Below are positions 35,731 to 48,150 of a DNA stretch of 64,000 nt, piece after piece (within the stretch, counting starts at the first letter, position 1; the number at the start of each line of letters is the position of its first letter). A program made the translations under genes and the position numbers. Source of the stretch: Lathyrus oleraceus (taxonomy: Eukaryota > Streptophyta > Magnoliopsida > Fabales > Fabaceae). The stretch is taken from contig NC_066581.1 of assembly GCF_024323335.1 (NCBI RefSeq), positions 295,440,536 to 295,504,535 of the forward strand, given 5' to 3'. The notes under the pieces were generated by a model. The model saw only the letters and a program-made list of their open reading frames with translations, was not told the DNA's origin and did not search any database.

Positions 35731-38055
35731 TGTCGCATCTCGAAAAATACGATCCCTCGCGATGGCCGTGGATAAAATTACGTTCGAATAGAGTCGCCAC
35801 CGAACTTTATTTATCCCAATAAAGGGATAGGAAAATATGGATAAAACTTTTAGGAAATGGAATAATGGTCGTCGCAACCATATTCGGGTTCGGGAGTGGA
35901 TTACGTAAGGGGAAGGTATTAGCACCCCTTACGTCCGTTGTACTCAACGAGAACCTTTTAGTTCTAATTTGCGTTTCGAGTGTTAATTTATGTTTGTTTG
36001 TTATCTTTGGGTTATAAAATATTAGAAATTGAAATGGATGAGAACCTCAGAAAGGGAAAGGGGAGGTTTTTTATTAGTGTGCTCGCGAAGATACAGCAAT
36101 CTCCTGCCTACGTATCCTTATGGTGTAATAAAGAAGTCAGAGCATTCGTAGTTCGGGGAACTATGGTTGGTTGGTGTTTTTTAAATGAACAACTGTTTAG
36201 ATCACATCCTAAAGGCTAAATGTTGGCTTGTCCACTCTCGGTGGAGGCCTAAACATTGATTTATTATGTGCATTAGGAAGGATTAAATGGTGTTCTTTTT
36301 GAAAAGAATTTTGACAAGTCAGATTAATATATTGGATATTTTTATTGGTTGAGATATTTTTGGTTGGATGACGATCACTCGGATGGTCGAGTAAGACAAC
36401 TCGTATCCTAACAGTCGGGAAAGGGAGTAGAAGACTCTAGACCACTTTCTTTTTCATCCTTAATTATAGGAAAGATTTGATAATAGTTAAGGTGTTTTGG
36501 AAGGATGATGAATACTCGGATAATCGAGTAAGACAACTCGTATCCTAATAATCGAGAAAGGGAATAGAAGACTCTAAACCGCTCTTTGTTTTATCTGAGT
36601 ATTTATGAAAATAAGGTTGTATATGATTGACGTATTTTTATAATGAACGACAAGTACTTGAATGACTGAGTAAAACAAACTCATATCCAAGCATTTAAGG
36701 AGAGGAATCGAAGGCTCAAGACCATCTCCCTTTTCGTATAATTTGTTATGAAAGTGATTTGATTAAGTTGTATGTTCGCGGAAAAATGACAATTGTTCGA
36801 CTGACCGAGTAAGAGAACTCGTATTCGACCAATTGAGGAGTGAAGTTGAAAACTCAAAGTCAACTCTTTTTTCATTTAGCTTACTGTGAAAATATTTTGG
36901 TTTAATCGGGGTTTGGAGGTTTGTAGAGGAACGATAACTATTTGACTAAACAAGTAAGAGAACTTGTACTCAAATAGTCGAGGAGAAAAATTGAAGACTC
37001 AAAGTCATCTCCCTTTTTATTCCTTAATGTAAAAGAATTTGATTTATTTGCGCTTAGGTGGATTAGAAATGACGGTTGTTCGATTAATCGAGTACAAGAG
37101 TTCGTGTTTAAATAATCGAGGAGAGGAATTAAAAACTCAAAACCATTACCTCTTTTATTCTTAAGTGAAATAGTATTTGATTGTGATTAGGTATTTTTAA
37201 TTCTTAATAAAGAATACTCGATGTTGGATCGAGGTTTTAAATTTGTATCTTTGTGAATGAATTGAGTGTATTTAGTGAATAACTCATCTAATCGATTAAT
37301 AAAAAACCGAATAGGTCTCATTGTAAGAAGGCCAAAGAGTAAGCCATGTGAGGTTGATGACGATGCTTTTACAAGCGATCGACTTACAAAATTATAAGTG
37401 ACATTAATAATAATATAATTAATTAATTAAATATTTAGTAGATTATTTTGATTAAATAATAAGTAATTAAAAATTATGAATATAATCAAATAATTGCATA
37501 TTTACTATTAAATATTAATAATAATAATAATAATAATAACAACATCATTGCATATTTACTATTAAGTATTAATAATAAAAATAATAATATATAATTATAT
37601 AATTTTGAAAGAAAGTAAATAAAATAAAATATTGTCTTTTTGTTTGATAGTCATAAAATCTTAATGTATATATTTTATATGTACATAAATAAAAGAAAAT
37701 AAGTTGAATAAATTAAAAATTAAAAATAAAAGAAAATGGGCTAAGCTGAACAAAACAGGGAGTTTGAATAGAAAAATGTCTTTTGGGCCCAACCTGAGTT
37801 GGCCCAAAACGGAGCTACCAAGGCCCTAAACAGCTTGGTCAATCATTGACCTTCTAGGGAGAAATCTGGGCTGTTGGATCAGCATACTTTGACCTGGTCA
37901 AAAGATCAAAGGGAGGCGCGTGAGGGTACACCACCATATGGTGGGGGGATCCATACAGGATCCCCTGGTTGACTCAGGAGTCAACCAACCAAGTGGCGCT
38001 AGCAAAAGTGGCCATGTGGCGCCCATGCATCCACTCCCACCTGTATATAAAAACA

Positions 38056-38096
<41 letters not shown>

Positions 38097-40266
38097 ATTT
38101 TGATCCTCTCGTTCTCTCTCTTCATCCTGAGAATGAAGTTGCTCTGCAACTTCCTCTTCTCCTCCGTCATCCCTCTCACGGCCAAACTGACCGGAGAAGA
38201 CGGTGGCGGCCGGCCAACTGCGGCGGCGACGCCCTCTTTTCCGCCGACTTTCCACCTAAAACCCAAACCTTTGAACAAGAACCCCACTTTATTTTGGCCG
38301 GAGATTCCAAATCCGGACTTGTTTTTTTCAAACTCCCTCTCAAACGTCCGAATCGGTACAAAAAGAAAAAGAAAAACCTAAACCCTAGTTTGTGACATTC
38401 GCTCCTCTGAAGTCACGATTTGAAGAAATTAGAAAAGGGGTTTTAATCCACGTGAAGGGGCGAAGAAGATGGCACAGAGAGATAAACGAGAATGGAAGAC
38501 TTACTTGTTTGAAGTCAAACTCCGGCGACGCTCCCCACCGTTTAAGATAAGTCCTCTGTCTCCTTCTATTTTCCGTTTTCCTTTATTTTTTGTTTTGAAT
38601 GTTGTTGATGCTTGGTTTGAATGTTAGGGTTTGATGTTAAAATATTTTGTAGCTTCTCTTTTGATTTTCCAGAACGTGTTCTTTGTTTTGGTTTTAGGTT
38701 CACAGAAGAAAAATATTTTGATAATTTCTTCTTAGATTTTCCAAACTGGTTTTTTTACTGTTAATTTTGGTTGTTGTTATATATACTGAATGTTGGTTTT
38801 TGAGATAATTTGTTGGATCCTTTTTCCAGATATTGTGGGATGTTTACTCTGTGGATTTAAGGTTGTTGATTTGGATAATGCAATGTGTTCTTGAGCATTT
38901 TCCTTGATTCATCATGTAAACAATTAATCTATTTATTTTATCCATTTATTCCAGTTTTTTAAGTGCTTATTTGATAAGCTGTTTTAACCCTTGAGTTGGT
39001 TTTGCAGGTGAAGTGATGTTGATTAGAAAAGAGGGCGCTTGCTTTTGGAATTGGGGGCGCTACAAGAAGAGCTTCTTTGGCAAGGTCTTTGAAGCTTGCT
39101 GCTTCAAACTGTTGGATTTACAACTTGTTTCAATTTTCTTTAGATTCATTTGGTGTAACAGAAACTTTTGGATATTTCCAACCTTTTCAAACTTCTTTGA
39201 TGTAACAGAAACTTTTGGATATTTGGATTATGTCCTGGCTATTTGTAACGTGTAAATTAACATGTGTACCTTTGGATTTTTATGTGAATTTGGACCATTC
39301 GTGTAACATTTGGATTATTTGTAAGATTTGCATAATTTTAATTTAAGCTCTCTTTTTTGGATAATTATGTAGATATTTTGGATTATTTGGAATTTGGACT
39401 TAATTATGTAACTTTGGATTATTATGAATTTCTTGTACTATTTGGAATTTTGGATTATGCATCTAATTATGCAATTAATCACTTTTAACATTTTAAACAT
39501 TACCTTAACATTTTAATTGTGTTAATCAAAAGAAAGCTTAAACTATATCTCAAACTGAAAATGGATTGAGCCAAAATGCAATTTAATGGATTTTCAACTT
39601 GGTCAACTTTAGCACATCAATATTAGCCAAAATAAAATGTGACAAAAGGCCTAAAATAAGACATGCCACAAAAATATTGCAATTTCAAACTTTGACCCAA
39701 AAAACCAATCCAATACTCATACATGTGGTATCTTGATCTAAACCAAACATACTCATACTTAGAAAAGATGCAAGTTTAGTTTAAGGTTTTTTATGAATGG
39801 TTTATAGATTTGGCATATATATTTGAAATGTGCAAATGGGTTTAATGACAAGTGATCATAAAAATAATCATGTCTCTTAATACTTACTGATAATCAAATG
39901 GACTTTTGGATCAGTGACGTAAAAAGATTTGAACCACACTTTGCAATATTAATTATGGAGATGTTTATGTGAATGGGACTTTTTTAAAACCAAGAGTTCT
40001 CATGGATAAACCAAAATGGGCCTTGTTAACAAAAAAAAATGCACATATCATCCCATGCTTTAGTAATAGCAGTAAGAGACAAATGCAATAGATGCCTTCT
40101 TAAGGATCTCAACAAATGAAAATGACATTGAAGACTTGATGTCACCAAGGGCTGAGAAACCCTAAAATAAAGCTTATGTCTTAAGATAAAATACATGTCT
40201 CATAACATTGGGTAGGGAATGCTGGTGAAATATTTTTCCTCACCCGGACACAATTGGGGTTTGACA
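35731..40266 (-). mobile_element. Solo Ogre-type LTR, minus strand, TSD GTCAA
   Basis: 4536 bases. On the minus strand it begins TGTCAAACCCCAATTGTG, much like the Ogre-2 LTR start, and has in order the Ogre boxes 'cgaactacgaatgctctgac', 'gatacgtaggcagg', 'gtgctaataccttcccc' and 'gttcggtggcgactct', ending CA at 35731. It is flanked by GTCAA at 35726-35730 and 40267-40271, and sits inside the Tat gag between KDGQ and MIVPLGAK without changing the frame. One LTR with perfect target duplication and no internal part means LTR-LTR recombination removed the rest. Confidence 0.9.
38062..38094. repeat. (GA)n microsatellite in solo LTR
   Basis: About 16 GA units, preceded 12 bases upstream on the plus strand by TATATAA (38044-38050). 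Confidence 0.95.
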
Positions 40267-40271
40267 GTCAA

Positions 40272-41058
40272 ATGATAGTGCCTCTGGGTGCTAAAGTGCC
40301 TCCTTTAGAACAAAGAAAGAACAAAGGGTTTTGCAAGTACCATAGTTTTTTGGGTCATAAAACATCTCAATGTTTTCTTCTCAGGGATCTTGTTCAGAAT
40401 GCTATCCAAGAAGGGAGACTCAGGTTTGGAGACAAACCTAGGAGCCTGATGAAGATCGATTCCAATCCTCTGTAAATGGTTGATGCCCACTATACGGAGC
40501 CAGAGGAAGTAAACATGGTCGAAGTCACTGATGATTTCGACATGACCGAAGTCACTGAGGACTTCGTCAATGAACCTATCATGGTTAGGGTTTCTTAGAA
40601 TCTTGATCAGGAATTCTTTAATGACTTAATCCAGGAAGCTATGGGAAATGCCACCAATGAAAGCACTGATGTTTTTGACACTAGAATCACTGAAGATTCT
40701 AACTTGATGATAGCAACCAAGGAAAGTGATGATGGTTTCGTGTAGATAGATAAGGCCACTGAGGGCCTTCAATTGCAATTTCAGAAGTTGGACATCACTG
40801 AAGATGTCAACATGGAGGTTAATATGGTCAAAATATCCCAAGAAACCTCCATGGAAGTTGACAATGAATATCAACAAGAAGAGTATAATAAAATAGTCTT
40901 CCCCAAAGAAGATGAAACTCTGTCTAATTTCCTCCGGAGGTGCCAGAAGAAGTAATCAGAGGTTATGTTGTGCCCCCGATGCAGCGCCGTGTTCGACAAG
41001 AAAGCAGCCCAAAACCTCGAGGGAGTAAGGAAGGTAAAACACAGGGGGTCTAAAATTC
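40272..41058 (+). pseudogene. gag: Tat gag 3' part with zinc knuckle, to protease border
   Basis: Continues the Tat gag after the solo LTR. GAKVPPLEQRKNKGFCKYHS leads into a knuckle C-x2-H-x4-GH-x4-C (near 40333-40375) and FLLRDLVQNAIQEGRLRFGD. A stop at 40473, then an acidic region with repeated (M)TEVT-type segments and further stops, then CPRCSAVFDKKAAQNLEGV near 40970-41026, a segment found just before or at the start of the Tat protease. Protease, RT and RNase H are absent: a SIRE-type LTR abuts here. Confidence 0.75.
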
Positions 41059-42016
41059 TGGTATCAGATATGAGATGTCGAAGGTAATGTCACGACACTA
41101 ATATCTGAACAACAAGTGCAATATAAACATGATAAAAACAGAGAAACAATTGAACAAGCGACACAAGCAATTGTTAACACAGTTCGGTTAAAACTCACCT
41201 ACGTTTAGGGGCTACCAAGCCAGGAAGGAAATCCACTAAACATAATTAGTTCAAAGACTCACAGTAAACAACTTCAAGTTACAGTGTTTTCACCTAATCT
41301 CTACCCGTGTGACTTCTATCTAAGAACTCTTAGATATGAGACTCTACTCACTCCCCCTCAATCACAGCAGTGATATAATAACAAATACAAAGAAAGAAGA
41401 CACACTTCAAGGACACATACTTGATCTTGCTTAAAAGCTTCAACCAAGTAAACAAATACACTCGTACTTCAAAGCTTAGAGTGGACAAATTATAACACAA
41501 AAGTCAATCCAATTCATACATCAATAAGATGAATGAATGGCTCACAATACACAAGTCTAAAACCCTAAAACTCTCTCTCTTTATCGTTCGTATCTTGTGT
41601 GTATAAACCAGGTTTTACATGGCCTTTAAGTAGAACCTTTTTGAACGGCCCTGGGCAGCATAAAACCCTAATTCTATTTTACTTGCGTATATCCTAAGAA
41701 ACAACAGCTAATCATCCCTTATTGGAAAATAAATCATTCTGGTTTTAAATCAAATTACTCCTTGAATAGCGCATTCAGCCTCCACATAAGCACACACAGA
41801 TTTGCATGAAAAGCGCAATACCAAAATACATAACATTCAGACTGAATGTTCTGTATACACATGTCTTAACATTGGATCTGACATCTTAGCTAAATCCTAC
41901 ACAACCATATTTAAAAAACCTGCAGGAAGCTGATATCACATGTCTAGACAACACGCATGACATCTTGTGATAACACTAAGTTTTACCAAAATTTATGCCA
42001 ACACATGGAACCAACA
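41059..42016 (-). mobile_element. SIRE-type copia 3' LTR, minus strand
   Basis: On the minus strand it starts TGTTGGTTCCATGTGTTGGC directly after a purine-rich tract (gccaaagggggagtt) at 42017-42031 and ends near 41059 with CCA, about 958 bases. The right boundary is secure; the left one is chosen for a terminal TGG/CCA inverted repeat and is approximate. It borders the Tat gag remnant, so the copia element inserted into the Tat. Confidence 0.65.
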
Positions 42017-42514
42017 AACTCCCCCTTTGGCAAATTTTGGCTTAAACATACATTAGATCAAACGTTCACAATAAATCAATCAAAGTATCAGTTCAGCAGC
42101 AAAAGTAAACATACACATATTACTAGAAGAATTAGCAACTAGTAAACACATATGCGCTTATGCTCATAACACACCACCTACCCCTTCAGCTAGTCCACAC
42201 CAAGCACCAATCTGCTTCACACAGACAAAACATTTCTCCCTCCCTCATAACATCAAACAGTAGCTATATCTATAGCTACTTCTCCCCCTTTTTAGCCAAA
42301 AAGAGACCAAAGAGACAAAATAAATGTTTATTCAGTCATAAACCAAAATGTCAAAAGTTAAGGGGTTACAAAACCAAGTACATAATCAGCTGTAAGCAAG
42401 CTGAGATACAAACCAACAAAATAGCAAAAACATAATTTCCAAAATCAAGAAAATCCATCACATCAATAAAAACCATCACATCAATGAACACCATCACATC
42501 ACTAGGGACCAAAG
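42017..42514 (-). other. SIRE-type 3' untranslated stretch and PPT
   Basis: About 500 bases between the env-like remnant and the LTR. Minus-strand purine tract at 42017-42031 is the PPT. The rest is AT-rich with no gene. Confidence 0.55.
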
Positions 42515-43081
42515 TCAAAGGAGATAATCAGAGGAGCTAGAGATTGCAGCTTCATTAGCACTAGAAATAGAATTGCCACTTGTCTCATCATAAGTTGCAG
42601 ACCTCTCACTAGAGGTGTGGGCTTCAGCTTCCTTAGCATGATCAACATTTTCCCCTTCAGCTTGCTCCAAGCTTGCAATCAATGCTTCCAACGATTGTTT
42701 CCTAGTTGTTGCTACCCTTATCCCTTCACCCAGCTCTTTACAAGTCTCCTTCAGCTCAGCAATAGTTCCAACCTTTGAGGCTGGCTTTTTCATGGCAGAT
42801 ATCATGACAATGTCTTCGACATGACTGCCTTCAAACAGTTTATAGTGCACAGACAGATCATGTTTTCTTCTACTAGGTAAGTCATTAGAACTCAGAATAC
42901 CAGGGTGTTGCTTCAGGATAATCCCACAAATCATAGAGGGAAAGGCAATAGGCAGCTTAACTGCATTACTAGATGCATGCTTGATGATTTGTTCAAACAT
43001 AAATCTACCATAGTCAAAATTCAGTTTGGTTCCAACAACAAAAATAAACCTTGTGAGTAGACTTAGTAGTTTTTGAATCAT
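42515..43081 (-). pseudogene. SIRE env-like ORF remnant (putative plant transposon protein type)
   Basis: 188 open residues after the copia pol, in the place where SIRE-type (Sirevirus) elements have an env-like ORF. The N-terminal part (SLLTRFIFVVGTKLNFDYGR, LPIAFPSMICGIILKQHPGI) resembles proteins annotated in legumes as putative plant transposon protein; the C-terminal part is a coiled, Glu/Lys-rich segment and a Ser-rich acidic tail. Family members are several hundred residues, and only about 240 bases separate it from pol, so the N-terminal half is lost or unrecognisable. Role of these proteins is unknown; an envelope function has not been shown. Confidence 0.55.
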
Positions 43082-43324
43082 AAGTAGTTTGATGTTGTGA
43101 CATCTTTAAGTTTTTGTGGAAAAATGCTGTTGCCTTAGCCGAGGAGTATGAGGAAGGAGCAGGAAGATGGAAGAGTTGGAGTAGGTAGTGAGGTTGTGGG
43201 GGTAGCGTGTGAAAACGTAATAGATGGTATTTCCAAAACTAGGTGATGATTTACCATAATGGGGGCGCTTTATTTTAGCCACATAGACACTACTTTGCAT
43301 AATTTTCCCACTCCATATTAATTG

Positions 43325-44553
43325 CTACAAGTCTTCATAAATGCAAAGCCCTAATTTTCCTCTCAGGACTTCAAACTGATTTGCATCCAATGCCTTTGTA
43401 AAAATATTAGCTAACTGCATCTCAGTAGCAACATGCTCTAAGGCTACAATCTGATCCTCCACGAGTTCTCTAATAAAATGGTGACAGATATCAATATGTT
43501 TTGTCCTGTTGTGCTGAATAGGATTCTTAGAAATGTGTATAGCACTCAGGTTGTCACAGTACAATGTCATGACATCTTGCATGACATTGTATTCAGTCAG
43601 CATTTGTTTCATCCACACCAGTTGAGAACAACTACTTCCAGCTGCTATGTATTCAGCTTCAGCAGTAGACAGAGACACACAATTTTGCTTCTTACTAAAC
43701 CATGATATTAAATTGTTCCCCAGGAAGAAGCATCCTCCTTATGTGCTTTTCCTATCATCAGCACTTCCAGCCCAATCAGCATCACAATATCCAGACAACA
43801 CAGATTCAGATCCATGAGTGTATAGCATCCCATAGTCACTAGTGCCATTGACATATTTCAGGATCCTTTTCACTTGGTTTATGTGGCTTACCTTTGGTTC
43901 AGCTTGATATCTAGCACATACACCTACAACAAAAGCAATGTCAGGTCTGCTTGCTGTGAGATATAACATACTCCCTATCATGCTTCTGTAGAGACTTTGA
44001 TCCACACTGACACCATTTTCATCTTTAGACACTTTCAAATGAGTAGGAGTAGGTGTCCTCTTGTGGCTTGCATTCTCCATGCCAAACTTATTAACAATAT
44101 TTTTGGCATATTTACTTTGAGATAGAAAGATAGAATCTTCCATCTGCTTGACTTGCAGGCCAAGAAAATAGGTTAGTTCTCCAACAAGGCTCATTTCAAA
44201 TTCAGACTGCATTTGCTCAACAAAATGTTGAACCATCTTACTTGACATCCCACCAAACACAATATCATCCACATATATCTGAGCCACCATGAGCTTTCCT
44301 CCTTCATCTTTGACAAATAAAGTCTTATCAATGCCTCCCTTCCTGTATCCATTGTCAATGAGAAACACTGTGAGTCTCTCATACCAAGCTCTAGGAGCTT
44401 GTTTCAACCCATAAAGAGCTTTCCTCAACTTATACACATGCTTTGGAAGATTTGGGTCTGTGAACCCTTTAGGTTGTTCAACATGCACTTCCTCATTTAA
44501 GTAGCCATTTAAGAAGGCACTTTTCACATCCATTTGGAACAGCTTAAACTTCA
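43325..44553 (-). pseudogene. pol: SIRE-type copia RT-RNase H (C-terminal pol)
   Basis: Minus-strand pol from within RT ([16 protein letters not shown] at about 44533) through [14 protein letters not shown], the catalytic YVDD near 44265, the RNase H start ([14 protein letters not shown]) and end (CDNLSAIHISKNPIQHNRTK), stopping at 43325. One in-frame TAA at 43736-43738 replaces a Ser codon in RNase H. Upstream, RT continues at 46285 beyond the solo Athila LTR; codon phase is kept if the LTR and one GAATA are left out. Gag, protease and most of integrase are missing. Confidence 0.88.
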
Positions 44554-44558
44554 GAATA

Positions 44559-46279
44559 TGATAACATGAAATAATATCACATTCTAGGACTCGATTTAAT
44601 TAAATTATATTATTATTTACTTCAATTTACTTCATTTTATTCGATATTACTCGGTATTTTCTTTCTATTTATCCCAGGTAGCTTATATGAAGCACAAGTG
44701 AAAAAGGAAGAAAAGGAGGTGCAAAAAGAAATGAAAAGAAGCAAGTTCCACCAAGCCAAAGCCCATCCCAAAAGCAAGGCGTTGCGCCCGTGACGAGCGT
44801 CACACAAGCTGTGACGAGCGTCACGCCCTACCTACTTGTGTTACGAGCGTAACACATGGTGTGACGTACATCAAACCATTCCCCTATATTTTTGGCTTCA
44901 GAAGCGCAACAAAGACGTTGAGGCCTATTGTTACGCTTGACCATTTGCAACGTGAAGACTCTTTACACGGAAGACCTCTGGAAACAGTTACAACAAGTGA
45001 CCAATATAAATAGTAGCTTTTGGCAAACCCTGCGGGACTCTCCGCTTCGTTCAATTTTCTTCTTCCAGCCGTGCAAGCATACCATTATTTCTCCTTGACT
45101 GTTTTTGCTTTTAATTGCAATTCTTTTTTTTACTTTCCTTTCCAGTTAATCTTTCAGCACTTAATTATTTTTTCGCACAATAGTTTCTACACCGGAAACT
45201 ATTGTGTATCTTTTACTAGATCTAACCTTACGTTAGACCCTAGATTTTTATTCCTTCACTTTTGTTTTCCTGTCCAATTGAAGAATTCAAGAACAAATCC
45301 AACCGGTCTGTGGTGGAGTGTTCAAGATTGCTATAAATTATTCAGGTTCTTTAATTATTGTTTGAATTTATATATGCTCTGCTTTACTGTTTATTTATAT
45401 TATTTGCCTGAGATGGAATTATTTATGCATGCTGATTATTTAGATCTGTTAAGCATGTTTGGCTAATTTATTTAGGTATCGGTATGTAGAGTAAGCGGAA
45501 TGAAGGAATCAAAACTAAGTTGGTTTAATTACATTTAAAAATAAAATCACTCTTTTTACGGTCTCAATTTACAGGTTTAATAACAAGGTTTTGTACGAAA
45601 GTAAAAGACATAAAGAAGTTAAAATCAATAGAACGAGAGTTTGAGTTTTTAACTGGACAGTGTAAATTGGACATTAATTCTAGATCAGGGCGAAAGCAAT
45701 TTTTAGAGTTAATTAAATTCTAATCTTTTTCAAAAAGTATTTTTAAAGGTTGAATGTGAGGACGAGAGTTAAGCATTTGAATTTAATTATATAATCTAAC
45801 TCAACAGAGCGAGAGTTTGAGACAAGGATGTTTAAACGTTTAGTGTTTTCTTAAAAAGAGTTTCTACGGATTCTATTGTTTTCAAAAAGTGATTTTGGAC
45901 TTAACTAATAAGTGACAGCTACGTTAATATAAAATCATAGTTTACTCAACAGAGCGAGAGTTTGATATAAGACTTTTAATCAATAGTGTCTACTGAAAGG
46001 ATTTGTTTTAAAACCAAGAAACCAACGAAGAATTGACTCCCTAATTACGACGAACTACATACCGATATCCGCTTAATTAATATTTAATTTAGATCTTATC
46101 TTAGTTTTAACTTTTCCCCCAAACAATCAAAGTATTATCCGCCTTAGCTTTACGAAGCAACCTTAGAAAACGGTATATCGATTCATAAGTCCTTGTGGGA
46201 TCGATATCTTTTAAAACTACGCGATAGAACTGTGCACTTGCAGTTTGTACCCCAAATTCGACTCATAAAGTCGCGATCA
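44559..46279 (+). mobile_element. Solo Athila LTR, TSD GAATA
   Basis: 1721 bases, the same length as the Athila 3' LTR at 59900-61620 and nearly identical to it. Begins TGATAACATG, ends GTCGCGATCA. Flanked by GAATA at 44554-44558 and 46280-46284 inside the copia RT. TATAAATA at 45005-45012, with TGACG palindromes at 44790-44803 and 44811-44824 and a decayed one near 44860. Apparent ORF 45020-45466 is LTR sequence and recurs at 60361. Confidence 0.93.
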
Positions 46280-46284
46280 GAATA

Positions 46285-47105
46285 CATGTCACTCCTAGCA
46301 ATAATCTAATGGACTCCAGGCGAGCTATATGAGCAAATGTTTCATCAAAGTCAACTCCTTCAACTTGAATGTATCCTTGTGTTACCAATCTTGCTTTATT
46401 TTTAGTAACCACACCTTTTTCATCAGATTTGTTCTTGTAAACCCACTTTGTTCCAATAACATTTATTCCTTCAGGTCTTGGAACCAATTCCCACACTTCA
46501 TTTAACTTGAATTGGCCTAACTCTTCCTGCATGGCATTGATCCAGAATTCATCATTTAAGGCTTCTTTGACATTCTTAGGCTCAATCTTGGACACAAAAC
46601 AGGCATGTGAGATCACTTCCCTTGATCTAGTGGTGACCCCTTTATTTGGGTCTCCTATAATGAGATCTTTAGGATGATCCTTCTGAGTTCTGATAGAGGG
46701 TCCCGTATTAACTTTATCAACTTCAGGTTCAACTTAAGTGGACTCACTCTCATTACTTTTGTCCATGAGATCAGTTGGGGCATCATTCAGAAATGTTTCA
46801 ACATCGTCTGTGACATCAGTCTCTTGATCATCAACATTGATAGATTCCATCATAACTTTTGTTCTGGAATTAAAAACTCTAAAGGCTCTGCTGTTTGTTG
46901 AGTAGCCCAGAAATATTCCTTCATCACTCTTGGGGTCCATTTTCCTTCTTTGTTCACGATCAGCCAAGATATAACATTTACTACCAAACACATGGAAGTA
47001 TTTAATAGTAGGTCTTCTTCCCTTCCAGACTTCATATAAAGTGGTTGGGGTCCCTTTCCTTAAGGTAACTCTGTTGTGAACATAACAAGTTGTGTTCATA
47101 GTCAT
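46285..47105 (-). pseudogene. pol: SIRE-type copia integrase C-terminus to RT N-terminus, copy 1
   Basis: Minus strand: MNTTCYVHNRVTLRKGTPTT and VFGSKCYILADREQRRKMDP (integrase C-terminal GKGY-like region), then an acidic linker, then RT start (EALNDEFWINAMQEELGQF, GTKWVYKNKSDEKGVVTKNK). One TAA (CAA in intact relatives, by inference) interrupts it near 46734. It begins abruptly at 47105 against the Tat integrase, so gag, protease and the integrase core were deleted together with the Tat RT. Confidence 0.88.
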
Positions 47106-47980
47106 TTAGAGGTTGGGCTTTGGATTTGATTGGGGAAATTCGACCACCATCATCTAAGAATCAGAGGTATATCTTGGTCAACATTGATTATTTTACGAAA
47201 CAGATCGAAGTTGTACCTTTACCAAATGTAAGCCAAGAAGATGTGATTGATTTTATCCAGAAACATATTATTTATAGATTTGGAATCCTAGAGACTGTCA
47301 CAACAGATCAAGGATCAATATTTACTGGTCGAAAGATGCAAGAATTTGCTAAGGAAATGGGCTTCAAATTGTTAACTTTTACGCCATATTATGCTCAGGC
47401 TAATGGTCAGGTCGAAATAGCTACTAAGGTGATTATTGGTTTGATTAAGAAACATGTGGGGAAGAAGCCTAGAAATTTGCACAAAACTTTAGATCAGATT
47501 TTGTGGGCATGTCGTACCTCTCCCAAGGAAGCCACAAATTCAACCCCTTTTCGAATGACCTTTGGTCATGATGTAGTTCTACTAGTAGAAATTTACCTAC
47601 AATCCACAAGTATTCAGAGGCATCATGAAATTCCATCAGAGTCATATTGTAACATGATGTTGGATGAGCTAATCGATCTAGATGAAGAGAGACTAAATGC
47701 TTTGGAGTTATTAAAATAGCAGAAGAAGAGAGTAAAAAGCTCTTATAAGAAGAAGGTAAAAATTAAAACATTTTCGTCTGAAGACTTGGTATGGAAATTT
47801 GTTCTTCCAATGGATCGAAAGGATAGGACCTTAGGGAAGTGGTCTCCCAAGTGGGAAAGCCCTTTTCAAATTTTGCAAGTATTCTCTAATGGAGCCTATG
47901 AGATTGAGGAACTTAGCGAAGACAAAATAATCTTGAGAGTGAATGGAAAATATTTGAAAAGATATAAGCCAACACTCTAA
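47106..47980 (+). pseudogene. int: Tat integrase, C-terminal two thirds, copy 1
   Basis: Plus-strand gypsy integrase of the Tat clade: catalytic Asp in WALDLIGEIRPPSS near 47120, second Asp in TDQGSIFTGRKM near 47306, Glu in QVEIATKV near 47412, then a long C-terminal domain (WKFVLPMDRKDRTLGKWSPK, VNGKYLKRYKPTL) to TAA at 47978. A single in-frame TAG at 47717 splits it. The zinc module is missing, lost at the junction with copia at about 47105. Together with gag at 33957-41058 it outlines one Tat element. Confidence 0.85.
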
Positions 47981-48150
47981 GAAATAAAAATAAGAAACGA
48001 GTAATTGTGTATAATTTAAGCATAGCCAATATGGTAAAAGGTGCCAAAATGATTTAAATTTGTATTAAAGGCCCAAAGGGATAATATTCATTACAACCAA
48101 GACATATATTCATTACATCAAATAGGCAAAAATGGAAAAGGAGACTAGAA
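47981..48150. other. Spacer between Tat integrase and antisense ORF
   Basis: 170 AT-rich bases where a plus-strand and a minus-strand frame converge. No terminator or repeat seen. Confidence 0.5.

Noticed and set aside
41059..41068. tggtatcaga as a tRNA-Met primer binding site on the plus strand
   Set aside because: The adjacent copia LTR, env-like ORF and pol are all on the minus strand, and this is the far end of the 3' LTR.
45020..45466. 148-residue ORF repeated at 60361-60807
   Set aside because: It lies in U5/R sequence of the Athila LTR; the repeat only reflects the two LTR copies and substitutions look unconstrained.
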